Assembly (NCBI GenBank): GCA_026874595.1
Contig: CM049317.1
Location: 34,551,401 to 34,615,400, forward strand
Direction of reading: 5' to 3'
Origin: Sipunculus nudus
Lineage: Eukaryota > Annelida > Sipuncula > Golfingiida > Sipunculidae
DNA: 64,000 nt
Shown: positions 22,743 to 35,449 of the stretch, piece after piece
How positions within the stretch are numbered: the stretch's first letter is position 1
Layout: each line of letters begins with the position of its first letter
Made by a program: the position numbers and the translations under genes
The notes under the pieces: model-generated
What the model was told of the DNA's origin: nothing
Database searches by the model: none
The model's input: the letters and a program-made list of their open reading frames with translations, nothing else

Positions 22743-24647
22743 CACACAGAACCATAACAATGTATATCATTTGAATTTGAGATAGTTCATGTACAATGAT
22801 GGTTTTGCTCGGCAACTGAGGTTTTTGTCCTACATTCCAAGGGGGGGGGGGGGGGGCTGATCACTGTTATATCCCCTAACAATAGCACTCAAGTGCCAAA
22901 TAATTTTACGGATTTTAGTCATCAAAGACCAGTATTCTATGGAATGTACCTTGCTATCTCATGGCTGTGGATTGTTCTGGCCAGTAAAGTGCCCTAGGTA
23001 ATCAGAACAACTGGTCACCACATAGATTACTGCTGGTCCAAGCACATCAGGCCAGCAGAGAGCTCCAGGCATAGTGGATGCTATATTATATATAGCCTAT
23101 AACAATAGGCATATGCTAGAAAAGTCAGCTCAGTATCACCTTATCACATGCTTTATGGCACAGCAGGAAATGGGAAGTAATAGAAGGTAATACATATTAC
23201 TCTTATTCTATTTTTATTACAACTCTGGTTTTTATCTATAACATTACTGTTACTTCGAAAATCTGAAAATTTCTATTACTATATATCATATTGTTATCCC
23301 GTCTCTGGTGTTCTAAATTTGTTGATACAAACAATTCAGGAACAGCGATTAAGAAGCATTTAAGTTGTTGTCATGGTCCTTGTGTAACCAATGAGAAGCA
23401 TTTGTGTTTGACTTTAACAAAATACTGCATGGCTGATCTACATGAGATCTGGAACTTTTGTTCATCAATTCAGATCAATTCCGTGGTGCCCTTAAACTTC
23501 ATTACCAATTCAATTCCAATTCATCCAATTTTCACTTTTTTCAATTCAATTCAATTCCAATTCATTCAATTTCCCTTCAATGCCAATTCAATTCGGAAAT
23601 TAACCCCAGGTCCGCTTTCGGCTCAGAATGAGGGGTCTGGACTCCCTTAACCCCCCTCTGGATCCGCCACTGCTCTGTTTAACTTTTTTTGGAGCACAAG
23701 GAAATAAAGCCGCAAAATGTGGGAGAATATTTTGCCGAGCCCATTTTAATAACAGTAAAATGTAACAATCAACAAAAAACAATCAACAAAAAGCAACAGT
23801 CATTACATTTAAAAGATATATAAAAGTAATATATGTGTAATCGAAAAATATATAGCTAAAGCAAAACAAAAACTATGGGTAAACATGAGGAAAAATGGTC
23901 ATTGATGACATTTTTTTATTCAGCTCTTGATCTAAATCTCACTTAATTATTAGAATAGATGTGATCTAACAGTACTTACTTATGATGCTTGTAAACGTTA
24001 AGTCTGTACATATATTTATGAGGGTTATGTATTGAACAATCTAATATTTGCTGGACTGGTGTTCCTTCTTCTCATTTTTATTTAATACAATTTAATATAT
24101 GGTAGTAAGTACTTAGCCTGAATTTAACTTTGCACATATATACCTTATTGAATTCATTATTACTTCGAGTGTAATTCAGCATTTTACTGTCACTTTATTT
24201 GCCATTCATAGTTGTGTCTAACTGGGGAATGAATCAGTTATTTAAATATTTGCAATACAAATGTTTTGTAGGCTACAAAAAAATCATTGTAAAGTGTTTG
24301 CTTTTGTTAATTAATTAGATACGAGTAATATATATATTATTAAATGGGTACAGATTTATATAATATTTGCGCTAGAGTATTGCGAATTGCAGGTCAGCTT
24401 GAGAGTTTGAATACAGGTAACTGAAACCAACCCATCATATCCATGTATAATATGAAGTGTAATTTGTGTTATAAGCTATTCACGTGTTTTATGTCACTTA
24501 CGTGTTATGTCACTGTATTTTGTTTCTTTTTGTTTAATAATGAAAAAATCAACAACTTAAACTATATTGAAAATGAAAAGCCCTAGCAATAACCATATAG
24601 TGGAGGATGTCTGACATAATACTGAGGTGTTCTTTTTTCATTTTTAA

Positions 24648-25775
24648 GCTCAGCTGACTGAATGTCATCTGAGCTATAGCGATCAACTCTTTGTCTGTCG
24701 TCTGTCCGTCCTTCCGGCCGGCCGTTAACAAGGCCCAAATCGTAACCGCTGATCCTAGAATCTTTGAACTGTACATCCAGGGAAATTCATGAAAAATCTC
24801 CTTGGAAACCTGAAACTTTGTCTCTGTCACCAATAAGTATACCCCGCAGAATAATAAAAAAAGATACAAAAACCTCCAGTCTCTGAAGAACTAATGCATT
24901 AATCGCCATGATTCTTTGCATGCATATTGATCATGGAGTATTTCATCAGTTCCTGCATTTGTCACACGGACGCATATTTTTTCGAACTTAGGCGCCAAAA
25001 AAATGATTTGGAGCACCCATTGTTTCAGATGGGGTAGAAATGGTGTCCGCTACCCTTAAAATCGTCTGATGTAATATCCAGGGAAGTTTGCGGCAATTCT
25101 CCATGGAAACCTGTAATTAGGTCATGGTGACTTATAATCTGCGAGCTACTGGCCAAAAAAAAAGATTTAAGTACCCAGTTAGGACACAAAACATTGATCA
25201 TGGAGTGTTTTATCATTTCCTGGAGACAGGTAGCGCCATCTGTATTTTTTCGAATTTTATGCATTTTTTTCTCTATTTTCAGACATTCAAATGAAGCAGT
25301 CCAGCCGTAAATAGGGCACAAACCATAACCGTAAGACCAAGATACTTCTATATTATATAACTATATATCCAGGAACGACTTCTTTGGAAACCTGAAATTA
25401 GGTCATAGTGACCTATATTCTGCAAGATAGGAGAAAGAACATAATATGAGCACCCTATAGGACAGATATGCATGATTGGTTACAGCGAGACCTAGAAACA
25501 GGGAGGTTCCTGTAAAAACATATTTCTTGGAAACTTAATTTAATGCCACTGTGACCTATATTCTGCGAGCTGGGTGAAAGAACATAATTTTAGCACTGTT
25601 AACCAGATGGTCACAAATGGTAGCAGCTGGATATAGAATAAGGTCAGTGAAACCTATATTTAAGGTCTATTGATGAAATGCATGCTTTTGAGCACTCTGG
25701 GAATCATTTTACTCATTGTTCAAGGTTCCTTGAATTCAGCTGAGCGTCATCGCCTATGGGCTACTTGTTTAATCA
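24648..25775 (-). mobile_element. CATGGGTC/CTCAGCTGAC element, reverse copy
   Basis: Read on the minus strand this copy begins near 25775 with the family's left terminus (CTCAGCTGAATTC after a GCCCATAGGC palindrome variant) and ends at 24648 with CAGCTGAGCTTAAA. Just inside the right end are GATCGCTATAGCTCAGATGAC and a run of CCGG/GGAC units. Internal phrases such as AGGTTTCCAAGGAGA and GGTTACGATTTGTGCCC recur in the copies at 31.3-33.1, 48.6 and 49.7-50.6 kb. No coding sequence recognised; it is a non-autonomous element or degenerate relic. Confidence 0.65.
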
Positions 25776-26004
25776 CAGTGGCAACAAAGGAAGATGTGCC
25801 CAATAAAACACAACGCGTTACTGTTATAACTAACCTAAGGCAAAATACCGAATAAAGACTCAAGCAGTGGATAGTATGAAGGCAACAGTGAAACATGCAT
25901 ACCAAAGGCCTATGAGAGCAAGAGAAAGATACACCCCTATAGTAGACACGAGGCAGTAACCTTTCCTATAATCCACTCACTTATACCTTTTTTTATTATC
26001 ATGA

Positions 26005-26007
<3 letters not shown>

Positions 26008-26079
<72 letters not shown>
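26008..26079. repeat. (AT)n microsatellite
   Basis: Pure TA array of about 72 bases. Confidence 0.95.
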
Positions 26080-26081
<2 letters not shown>

Positions 26082-29000
26082 ATATCAATACACGGCGTGG
26101 GAACTCCAGAACTAGTTTTCATATCTCGCTCGTCAGTACTTCCACCACCTTTCTGGTTCTATCTAATAAACCTGTTAATCATCAGAGATTATTTGTAGAA
26201 TTGGATCCGACAAATTTTTTCAACACTTAAGGGACATTCGGGCGTGATCAGTGCTGCAAAACATCAACATAACATGCATACCACAAGACGAATCGAAATT
26301 TTCAAGCTTCAAATTAGTGTTTCTTTTTTAATGTTTACTAACACACAGAATCATAACCACGTATAAAACAGGTGAATTTGAGACAAAAAGTTCGTGTGCA
26401 GGGATTGTTTTGCTTGAAAGCGATCGAATTCAAATTAAATGAAATGACAGTGTGATTTAACACATATATTATTGTACCTTTAACATTGTGATCCTACTTG
26501 TACCAACTTGTACTATATATTTTAAATAATAAAATAGCAAAGATCTTGATTAATTCGAATGCGACTGATAATAGTAAATGTTCCTCTTTAAAAAAACGTT
26601 ATTTTGAGCACAAACAGACGCTAGAGCCATTGGTTTTGTTAAAATAAATATCCAAAGGGGCAGTTTGTGAGCCAAAACCGCAAGTGGTAACAAAGATCTG
26701 CTAATGAGACAATTTCTGTGTCATCACAAGTTTACTTTACTTGGACACTTGCTTAGTTCGTGAACTTGAAACGTTCACAGTGTATATACTGTACAAGTTG
26801 AATCATTTTTTTTAAGGAAAGAAAGAGGCTCAACTTTGCACAAGGTTTGTGCAAACAATGAGGAAATTTTGACCGAAAGAGGAAAAAAGTGTCAAACATG
26901 AAGCTTGCTTTCCTGTTTCGCTCTGCCTTAGAAACCTTAAAATCTTCTGACAATAATTGCGGCTTCTACCACTGGCCATCTCAAATGCATGTCAATGTAT
27001 ACGGTCAAGACATTCTGATGAGTTTCTAACCGGAAGTACGGCGTTTCTACACAACTAACCATGCAGTATCCAATGACAATACTTTAATATTACCCGTTAT
27101 GTGGTAACCATCTAATAAGAATACCATTAATACTATTAGTATACAGATAAAAATAAGTTTTGTTTATAAGTTAATTCTTCACGAATCTTTATAGAAATGC
27201 GGAGAGAGCACACTATCTTGTGCAGCCGGGTTCACCTTTTGAATAAACCTCATATTCTCACTTGCATTTATTCGCTTTACATTATGTATCAGCATTTTAG
27301 TAGATGCCAACGCTATATCCAAGTCCGAATATACATTTGAGAACATGCCTTGGGACCACATACCGTCCCGGTTCCAGCCGAAAATATTTTGAAATCTGGC
27401 GAAAAATGTTTCCAAGATCTCGAAACATTTTAAAAAGTAGAGGTTTCAGGGGACTTGATATTGATAAAAATTCTTATATTCTGTCAGAGAAACTGAACGT
27501 TCCAATTTTATCCGCCACATTTTATTATTCTTACTAAATGTTACTATTTAAAGTCAAATTAAAAATATAGAATATGAGAAGTGATCATTGGGTATCATCT
27601 AGAATGTTTTATGGGAGAGCCGTTTCGTACCGCTTGGTGCTTATGTCATTCAAGAAAAATGTTCAGGATTAATTTTATTAAATTAATGATAAACTGAACG
27701 TTATTGTAATGTCAAAATTAAATTATTTAAGGTTAATATGTCTTATTGTTTAATTTTAAAATGACCAAATGTGTCATGGTAAACAAACTAGATAATAAAC
27801 TCGACCATGAATATGCAAATTGGTGAGGAGTGATAACGTCAGAATCAGCTGTAAAAGTTACTGTAATGTGACACCGAGGAAATACAAATGTAAAGAAATG
27901 CCTCAGTGCAACTGATTCTTGAGTTCGTCGAGCATCACAGGGTATCGGGAGCGTTTACACGGCCTTGCGAAAGCTCCACCAGATCTTAAAAAATGTCAAT
28001 GCTTTCGAAGTTTTGTCGCAAGAAAATATCGACGTAATATCAGCGAACCTCGCAGATGCTTCGGGAATTAATCCCAGCCTCCCGACAAAGCATCCCAAAC
28101 ATGGTTCATGCCTCAAAGCATATGCTGTGTGTCTGTGATGAGACGCCTAAGCATCTCAAAAGTTTCGGCTTACAATCGGCGATATGTTTTTGTTCAGTTC
28201 GGTTCTTAAGCAGAATTTCACCAAAATATTGGTGCCTGTTCGTCGATCGGTAGCAATGCATTTGTTCATTCGCCGATTTGTGTTCTTCTGGTTGTTCTAG
28301 AATGACTGCAAGTGCAGTGTCTTCCATTTTGTTCTTCTATTGGTGTAGATGCGCAACCTGCAGCTGTTAGAAAGAGAATGAAGCAGGTCTAAAAATGTTC
28401 ATATTTTTACCTTACCCACAAGGCGTCCCCGATACATCTGTGATTGTTCAGCAATATTCGGCTATGCATCTGCAACAGTTTTAGGATGCTCAGTAGTTAC
28501 TGACAAGCCATCTGCGAACATTCTGCAAATATCACCAATGCATAGGCAAACATTTGCCCAACTATCACCGAACTTCCCCGGACATCGCCGAATATTTGTG
28601 CAAGATCAGGGAATTAGTCGGAGAACCATAGCCGAAGTATCACCAACTATTCAGCACCATATTTGCCTTAATTTTACAGAATAATCACAAGTAAAATTTA
28701 TAATTAGATTGATGTTTTATTTTTAACACTTTTTACGCATGCAGTCTCAACCCATCGCCAAACTTCAAAACCCCACTGGGACTGAGGCATTACAGCTGTC
28801 AGGGCAGGCGGTCAGCTGTGTCGATCCATATTCATGGACCACAATATTCCGAGTGTCTGGTAGTATGTTTTACCTGGAATAACACATTTTGGGCGAGGAG
28901 TGCTTCTATACTTCAGTGAGTAAAGTGAATACGTTTTAGATTTATAACGTGACACGATCCGCCCAGGATGTTTTTTCCCCCTGATTCATCAGTTTGATAT

Positions 29001-31270
29001 CGCAAAGTCACAAGAATGTTATATATAACGTAACACATACATTTTTTTTTGGTAAGACACTTTCTAAGACGTAGTATTAACAGATAGACCAAACGTATAT
29101 TATCTGTAAACTAGCTGATAAACCCGGTATATCGGGCTTTTTTACCAGGGTTTGGGAAATTCTGTGATATTGAATGTTGGCTAATTTTTTATTATAAAAG
29201 TTAAAAGAAAATATAGATTTTTAGTGGGGTACTCTGGGAATACGATGTGTACAAATATCTTTTACTGTTATTTTGTGGCGCTGTGCTCGTGGCAAAAATC
29301 ATACCCCGGCATGTTTACCTTGAAGATCTGGTCAGTGATGGTTTACATTGCGAACCGGAATGAGACACGGAGGCATATATATACAGTGTTTCGTTGATAT
29401 TTGACTGGTTTCTATCGTTGGACGTATAAAGAATAGGTTGATAAGAGAAACACATGAAAGATTTATTATATGTTCGTTGCAAGGAAATATGCATACATCG
29501 TAAGTAGCAGAAGCGGACCCAGCGGGACTCCATGCAGTGGGTAAGTCTCCCATTTTCAGCCACCGCTACCTTTTTTCATCGTATCAGACAAATTTTGAGG
29601 CCTGAAGCCCCCGCTAACACCCCAGCCCTGTTCCTGAAATTGGGACCTTGAATTATGTTTGTCATTATTCCTCCAGGGTTGAACTCTTCACTTCATAAAG
29701 CGAGAAACATGTATTTTTCTCTTTTACTGACCACGCACGTGGGTCAAATCCCTCATTGTAAGCAAGCGTTAATCATATGAACAACAGTCCTTATTGTTAG
29801 AGCTTAAGTGACCACCATGCACGCATTCCGGTGATTGCCGAAGGCAGTTCGGCTTTGCTCGGTAAAAAAACCCGGAAAAATCACTCAAATTATATGTTTA
29901 TAAAAAGTTATTTATTTTCATATCGCCTATGTCACTGCGGAGATAATAACCTTTAAAATGATGCATGGCACAATATTGTACACAACGCGGTTTTAGAGAA
30001 CATTGCGAACAAACGTGAACCGAATTCCTTTTATTAATATTAGATCAGATATGGCACCCTGGCAAGCATACTTTGCTACATTTACATGTTGTTTACATTT
30101 TGAATTTGTGATTTACTAATGAATACAATGCAATGGTGTTACCATTGATGAATAATCAGCAATTGTAAAGGCACCCTTGCATTAAACTATAATTCTAAGC
30201 CTAATTGACCTTTGAGTTTTGCCCTTTGGTTATATTTTATTTCAGACTCTTTAGCTTTATCGGTTAACATTATAGTTCGATTAGTAGAATTGCCACGAGC
30301 ATTTATTCAGAATGTCGAGAGGACAAAATCCCTGCCGTAAAAGGGAACTTGAGAAATGATACTGATACATTAGCATCGGGAATTGAGAGAATGTCCAAAT
30401 ATAGAATCCATAAAATGAAACAAAGTTAACCGAGAAATTAATAACTATATCAGTAAGACCCCTAAAAATCAATGCCTTGTTAATTTGAAGCAATTCTCAT
30501 AAACACTTTCAGAGACATTGCCACAATAGTCTGGAAGTAAAATTTGAAAATTCGGTAAAAATTCAAAGACCATTTCGTTGTACCAAAACCTTATCAGGGA
30601 AATAGAGAAATAATATAAATTGCCATATTAATTGTATTTTTGTATGAGAAATATTCATTTTAGATATCACCAAGTACATTGAATTGTGTAAATTTGGAAT
30701 TTAAAAAATTATTAAAAAATCATTCATGTGTAACCAAAACCAGATCAGGTCAGGAACTCATAGGATATAATTGCCATTAGAAGCAATTAGAACGTAATAA
30801 GGTAAGAACCATACACTTACCATTTGAATAAGAAATGGATACAAGTAATTGATTTTATATAAATCCTCTCTCCTATAACATGTCTGATAAAAACCTAAAT
30901 TATTGATAAACAAAATAAAAATTTAATATTAAAGTGTGAGAAAACCCTTTTAATTTCAGGAGAGTCATAAAGTACACTTCACATGTTAATAAGAGTAAAT
31001 ATGAGTAACACATTTTCAGATATCGCTACTCATTTGGAATGTAAAATTTAGAATACAAAAATGCAAAAAGAATCCAAAAGTCATTCAGCTGTGACCGAAA
31101 CCTAAACAGGTCTGGAGACCCGTATAAGACACACCTGCCGTTATTATTAGTCGTAGATATGAATAAAACGTTCTGAGATAAAAGGTCGCAAAAAAATTGT
31201 TAACAGACGGAGGGACAGACGGACGATAAGACAGACTGAATGAATGGACCCAATCACTTTATCCCCATTC
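26080..31270. other. Intergenic: no gene or clear element seen
   Basis: Five kilobases of AT-rich sequence with only short unsupported frames. From about 28430 to 28670 a quasi-repetitive stretch reuses CGAACAT / CGCCGAATATT / ATCACCGAAC phrases. An ACTAGCTGATAAACCCGG motif at 29111 resembles the starts of degraded retroelement copies seen in many invertebrates. Confidence 0.4.
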
Positions 31271-31277
31271 CGCTTCT

Positions 31278-33118
31278 AAAACAAGTGACCCATGGGTCAT
31301 GACGCTCAACCGACTGGCATGTTGATAATACGTCCTTGCAAAGACAATTAATTAAGATAGATGGCATCATTGTTCATGCATATTAGCTTAAGATCAACAA
31401 GACCCATAAGCACAACAAATCTGATGACAATCCAACCTGCCTTTCAAAAGGAATCTGGCAATTTTTGTGTATTTTGCATTTTTTCTGGGGTGCTCAAACA
31501 TACCAAAAAACTCTGAGAATATAGGTCATTGTGACCCAATTTCAGGTTTCTGGGGAGAACTTTTGAGGAACTCTCGGGATTTCAAGTTGGAAGATTCTGG
31601 GCCGCATGGTTAAGATTTGTGCAAAACATTTGGTATTAATTTTCAATCATTCTTTGGGGGGGGGGGGGGTACTTCTGAGCCGAATTGCTCAATAATATGG
31701 GTGACAGAGACCTAATTTCAGGTTTCAAAGGAGACTTTTCATGGGCCTCCCAGCATGTCAAGAAAGAAGATTCTAGGTCTAGTTGTTACGATTTGTGCCC
31801 TGTTAATAGATGACTGCATCTTTTAAGGTCTCAAAAATAGATAAAAAAAAAGTAAAATTGAAAAAAATACAGGTGGCGCCACCAGTCGGCAGAAACTGGT
31901 GAAACGCTACATGACCAATATCCATGCAAAGAATTTTCTATTATTCGGGGGGGAGGGGGTACTTGGAAGCCCAATAGCTCAGAGGTTTTGGGTAACAAGG
32001 ACCTAATTCCAGGTTTCCAAGGAGACCTATTTACAGATGACGGCATCTTTTAAGGTCTCAAAAATAGAGAAAAGATCGTAAAAAAATAGAAAAATACAGA
32101 TGGCGCGACCAGTCACCAAAACCTGATGTAACACCCCGAGATCAATATTCATGAAAAGAGTCATGGTGATCAATGCATAAGTTTTTTCAGATACTTGAGC
32201 TTTTGTATCAAATTTTTCATTATTCTGGGGGGTACTACAGAGCCCTATAGCTGAAAGAATATGGGTATCAGAGACCTTTTTCCAGATTTTCAAAAAGACT
32301 TTTTATGAACCTCTCAGGATGTAAAGTAAAAAGATTCCAGGTCCAGCGGTTACGATTTGTGCCCTGTCAAACAAATGACGGCATCTGTTGAGGTCTCAAA
32401 ATAGGGAAAGAACCGTAAAAAAATAGAAAAAAATACAGGTTAGGCCACCAGTCTGCAGAAACTGATGAAACATTCCATTATAAATATCCAAGCAAAGAAT
32501 CATGGTGATCAATGCATTAGTTGTTCAGATACTAGAGCTTTTGTATCAGATTTTCTATTATTCGGGGGGTACTTGGAAGCCCATTAGCTCAAAGGTTTTT
32601 GGTAACAGAGACCCTAATTTTAGGCTTTTCATGGGCCTCCCTGCGTGTCGAGACAGAAGATCTTAAGTCCAGTCATTAAGATTTGTGCCCTATTAACAGA
32701 TGACGGCATCTTTAAAGATCTCAAAATAGAGAAAAAAAAAGTTAAAAAAATCGAAAGAAATACAGATGGCGCCACCAGTCTAAAGAAACTGATGAAACAT
32801 TCCATGATCAATATCCATGCAAAGAATCATGGTGATCAATGCATTAGTTGTTTAGATATTTCAGCTTTTATATCAAATTTTTCATTATTCTTGGGGTACT
32901 TCGGAGCCCCATAGCTTGAAGAATATGGGTAACAGAGACCTAATTCCAGGTTTCCAAGGAGATTTTTTATGGACTTCTCTGGATATAAAGTAAGAAGATT
33001 CCAGGTCCAGGGGTTACGATTTGTGCCTTTTTATCGGACAGACGGCCGGACGGCCGGACGGACTACGGATAAAGAGTGATCGCTATAGCTCAGATGACTA
33101 ACAGTCAGCTGAGCTAAA
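31278..33118 (+). mobile_element. CATGGGTC/CTCAGCTGAC element with about five internal tandem units
   Basis: The left end is AACAAGTGACCCATGGGTCA followed by TGACGCTCAACCGACTG. The right end is CTATAGCTCAGATGAC, then CAGTCAGCTGAGCTAAA at 33118, preceded by a GGACGGCCGGACGG tract. Inside are about five diverged units of roughly 230-340 bp. Each carries TGGCGCCACCAGTC, AACTGATGAAAC, a poly-G or GGGGTACTT segment, CAGAGACCTAATTTCAGGT, and GGTTACGATTTGTGCCC. Unit starts judged from GAGCC/GAGACC landmarks are near 31671, 31960, 32227, 32564 and 32897. Confidence 0.75.
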
Positions 33119-33119
33119 G

Positions 33120-35180
33120 AGAATAAACTTCAGACTTTGGCTGATTTAGATTGACAACAATCGATAACGTGATATATACTTTACGACACGAATCAGAACT
33201 TAAGATAATTTAATTTTACGGTTTTATCTCCTGTTAGACACAGCAACTGTCAACATATCCGCTGAGAATTGCTTAAAAATCTAATGACGGTAAAGGCAAA
33301 TTTGACAAATCTCTCAACAGACATATCCGTCAGGCGTGGAGGATTTTCAAGTCATTCATACATCTGGATGCATCAGAACGTGAGGTACGTGTCCGGATGC
33401 ACGAGAACGTGAGGTTCTCAAGAATCAAGCAGAGGACAGACTTAGTGGTGGGAGTCGGTTCCTTTTTCATAATCGACCATCGGTTTTGGCAAACCGATCT
33501 ATGATCGATTATTAATCGGTTCAGACAAATATAAAGAAATATGCAATTATCTGTGAAACTGTACTCTCTTAACCCAGCCCGTATGTCTTAGTAATTCTAC
33601 CTAATGAAAAGAAGTCTTTGCTTTTTTTATATATTCCTATTATTACTCAGATATGCTATTCAAAGTTTCATTTTAATGAATTATAATAATCATGAATTAA
33701 ACCACAGTCCAGGATATCTACTTACTGGCCCTTATGAGTACTCCCACGTATCATTTATCTTCACCACCAGCAAGGACTTTCATTTTATAACAATTATGAC
33801 GACTGCCGACATGAATACTGGTTTCACAACCCCGCCAGAAAAATTACAGGCCTATATAATTTTTGATTAAAAATTTAAAAAAAAAGTAATTGAAAGTTAA
33901 ATATATAATAACTCATGCGGCAACGGCACCTGGCATCAGTTGAAGAGATTATTTCTAAAAGAATCTCGCAAAATTGGCAAAGACCTGGAGAATTATGGAG
34001 CGTTTTAACGCCATATCACTCATATTATTCAATGAACATCTCGTTAGAAAACTCTCCGCTAATTCTGCAGCTCCATGCCAGTTCACAGACGTTTAATAAG
34101 TCCTCCGTTCTCTCATCTACCGTGTCATACTCAGTTAGATACGGAGGTTATTTAGAAACACAGACTCATTATATGAAGCGCGGAATGTTGTAAAAAATGG
34201 GAGAATAATTTTTGCCTATAACATTAAACATTCTGGAAAAAACAATCATGAGTATGATGTAATCGATAGTTACCTTTAGTAATCGAGCACTTGAAAGTGG
34301 CAGCAAACCGACTGACTTTCGAAATAACTCGAGGATCGGCCCACTACTAGACAGACTCCCAATTAACTTTTTATGACCGAGTTTCTTACTCAGGGATGCC
34401 AAGGAAGTTACTGAATGCAGTTACAATTCCTGGCCTGGCCGTGTCGAGTACTGCAGACGGAGGTCATTAAACTCGTTTGTCAAAGCCACAGAGAGATACT
34501 GCTGATAATTCCGCTTCTAATTGCTAATTTATGTAACCTCCTGCTTCAGACATGGTTGGGGAATGCAGACATTTAGATTTTTAATCGTCGATGTGTTATA
34601 AACATTTAATACTTATCTAGAATTTCTCTACATAATTTGCGATATTTTTTTTCTTCCATCAGCTGTATATGGAAAGCCTGATATGCCGTAAACTATTTCA
34701 GTATTACTTACAAAGTAATCTGGCTTTTATCGCATGGTCCAGATGGAATACATGTGTATACATTTATATACATATACATACATATACATATATATGTATG
34801 CAACGTTTCTCAAAATATACTGTGAGGCATTCACACCTTTTATGCATGGGATCGAAGTGGTAATAGAGTTTATAAAGTTTAGGCAATTAATTTTTAAGAA
34901 TTTATTTAGGAAACTGTTTTCTTCATTTATTACCCCCCTCCCCCCCCCCCCCCCTCAACGTTCGATAAAGATTAACCAAGTAGTCCCAAGATGTTGTGTA
35001 GATTTACAGAATACAATGACAGAGAGAGGAACAAAAATTCCTGATCAAAGGCCCAAGTTCAGTAATGAAATAATAAAATTACCTTTTTGAAATAATAAAA
35101 TTACCTATTTATCCTAAATCAACGTTCATATTTCATTTCATTTCAGCATTTTTTCATTATTAACATTTCAAACATGAATC
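33120..35180. other. Intergenic: no gene supported
   Basis: Two plus-strand frames (33604-33870 and 33915-34193) begin with ATG, and the first has a hydrophobic N-terminus. They lack splice support, known domains or a coding-like composition. A poly-C tract lies at about 34937-34954. An imperfect inverted stretch with ATCGACCATCGGTT and AACCGATCTATGATCGAT is at 33470-33525. Confidence 0.4.
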
Positions 35181-35189
35181 AGGGTTAGT

Positions 35190-35440
35190 CAATCAATATT
35201 AGGGGCATGGACAATCAATATTAGGGGCGAGGACAGTCGAATGGTTAAACGCTCCGCTCTCTCCGCTGGCGAACCGTTTGCGATAGCCTGCGTGGCTATG
35301 AGAGTGGGTTGTTGTTGCCCGTCTTTACCCGATGGTTTTCTCCACTTCTTGACACTATCGAACGCCACCACCTGATCGAGCCATGGAGAGTACATCGTTT
35401 ATTTATGGTAACGATTTGTAAAACTCATGTAAAATAAATA
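35190..35440 (+). mobile_element. tRNA-derived SINE, family S, full-length copy
   Basis: The head has GACAGTCGAATGGTTAAACG (A-box-like), then CTCCGCTGGCGAACCG, a degraded B box. The tail has GAGCCATGGAGAGT, then CATGTAAAATAAATATG. The head shares ACAGTC...CTCCGCTGGCGA and the tail the ATGGAGAGT...AAAATAAATA pattern with the reverse copy at 52190-52412. The tail alone is present at 16247-16336. Confidence 0.6.
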
Positions 35441-35449
35441 TGATTAAAA

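Larger units (their letters stand above)
21200..24640. other. Intergenic: no gene seen; microsatellites and poly-G/C-linked repeat ends
   Basis: Poly-G at about 21339-21350, poly-C at about 22228-22241 and poly-G at about 22842-22857. (AT)n at 22303-22378 and 22687-22739. CGGATCC-type ends occur at about 21438, 22013 and 23658 (CTGGATCCGCCACTG), resembling hAT-type termini (CAGTGGCGG). A simple AATTCAATTCCAATTCA-rich stretch lies at 23465-23600. No supported coding sequence. Confidence 0.45.

Noticed and set aside
23291-23650. 119-codon plus-strand frame considered as a BED-type zinc finger (cysteines and CCHG)
   Set aside because: The spacing of Cys and His does not fit, and the second half is a simple TTCAATTC-rich repeat.
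25670-25855. Plus-strand frame with a signal-peptide-like start
   Set aside because: It overlaps the reverse left end of a CATGGGTC/CTCAGCTGAC element (TTCAGCTGAGCGTCATCGCC), so it is repeat sequence.
33604-34193. Two successive plus-strand frames, the first with a hydrophobic N-terminus
   Set aside because: No splice logic, domain or coding-like composition; surroundings are intergenic repeats.
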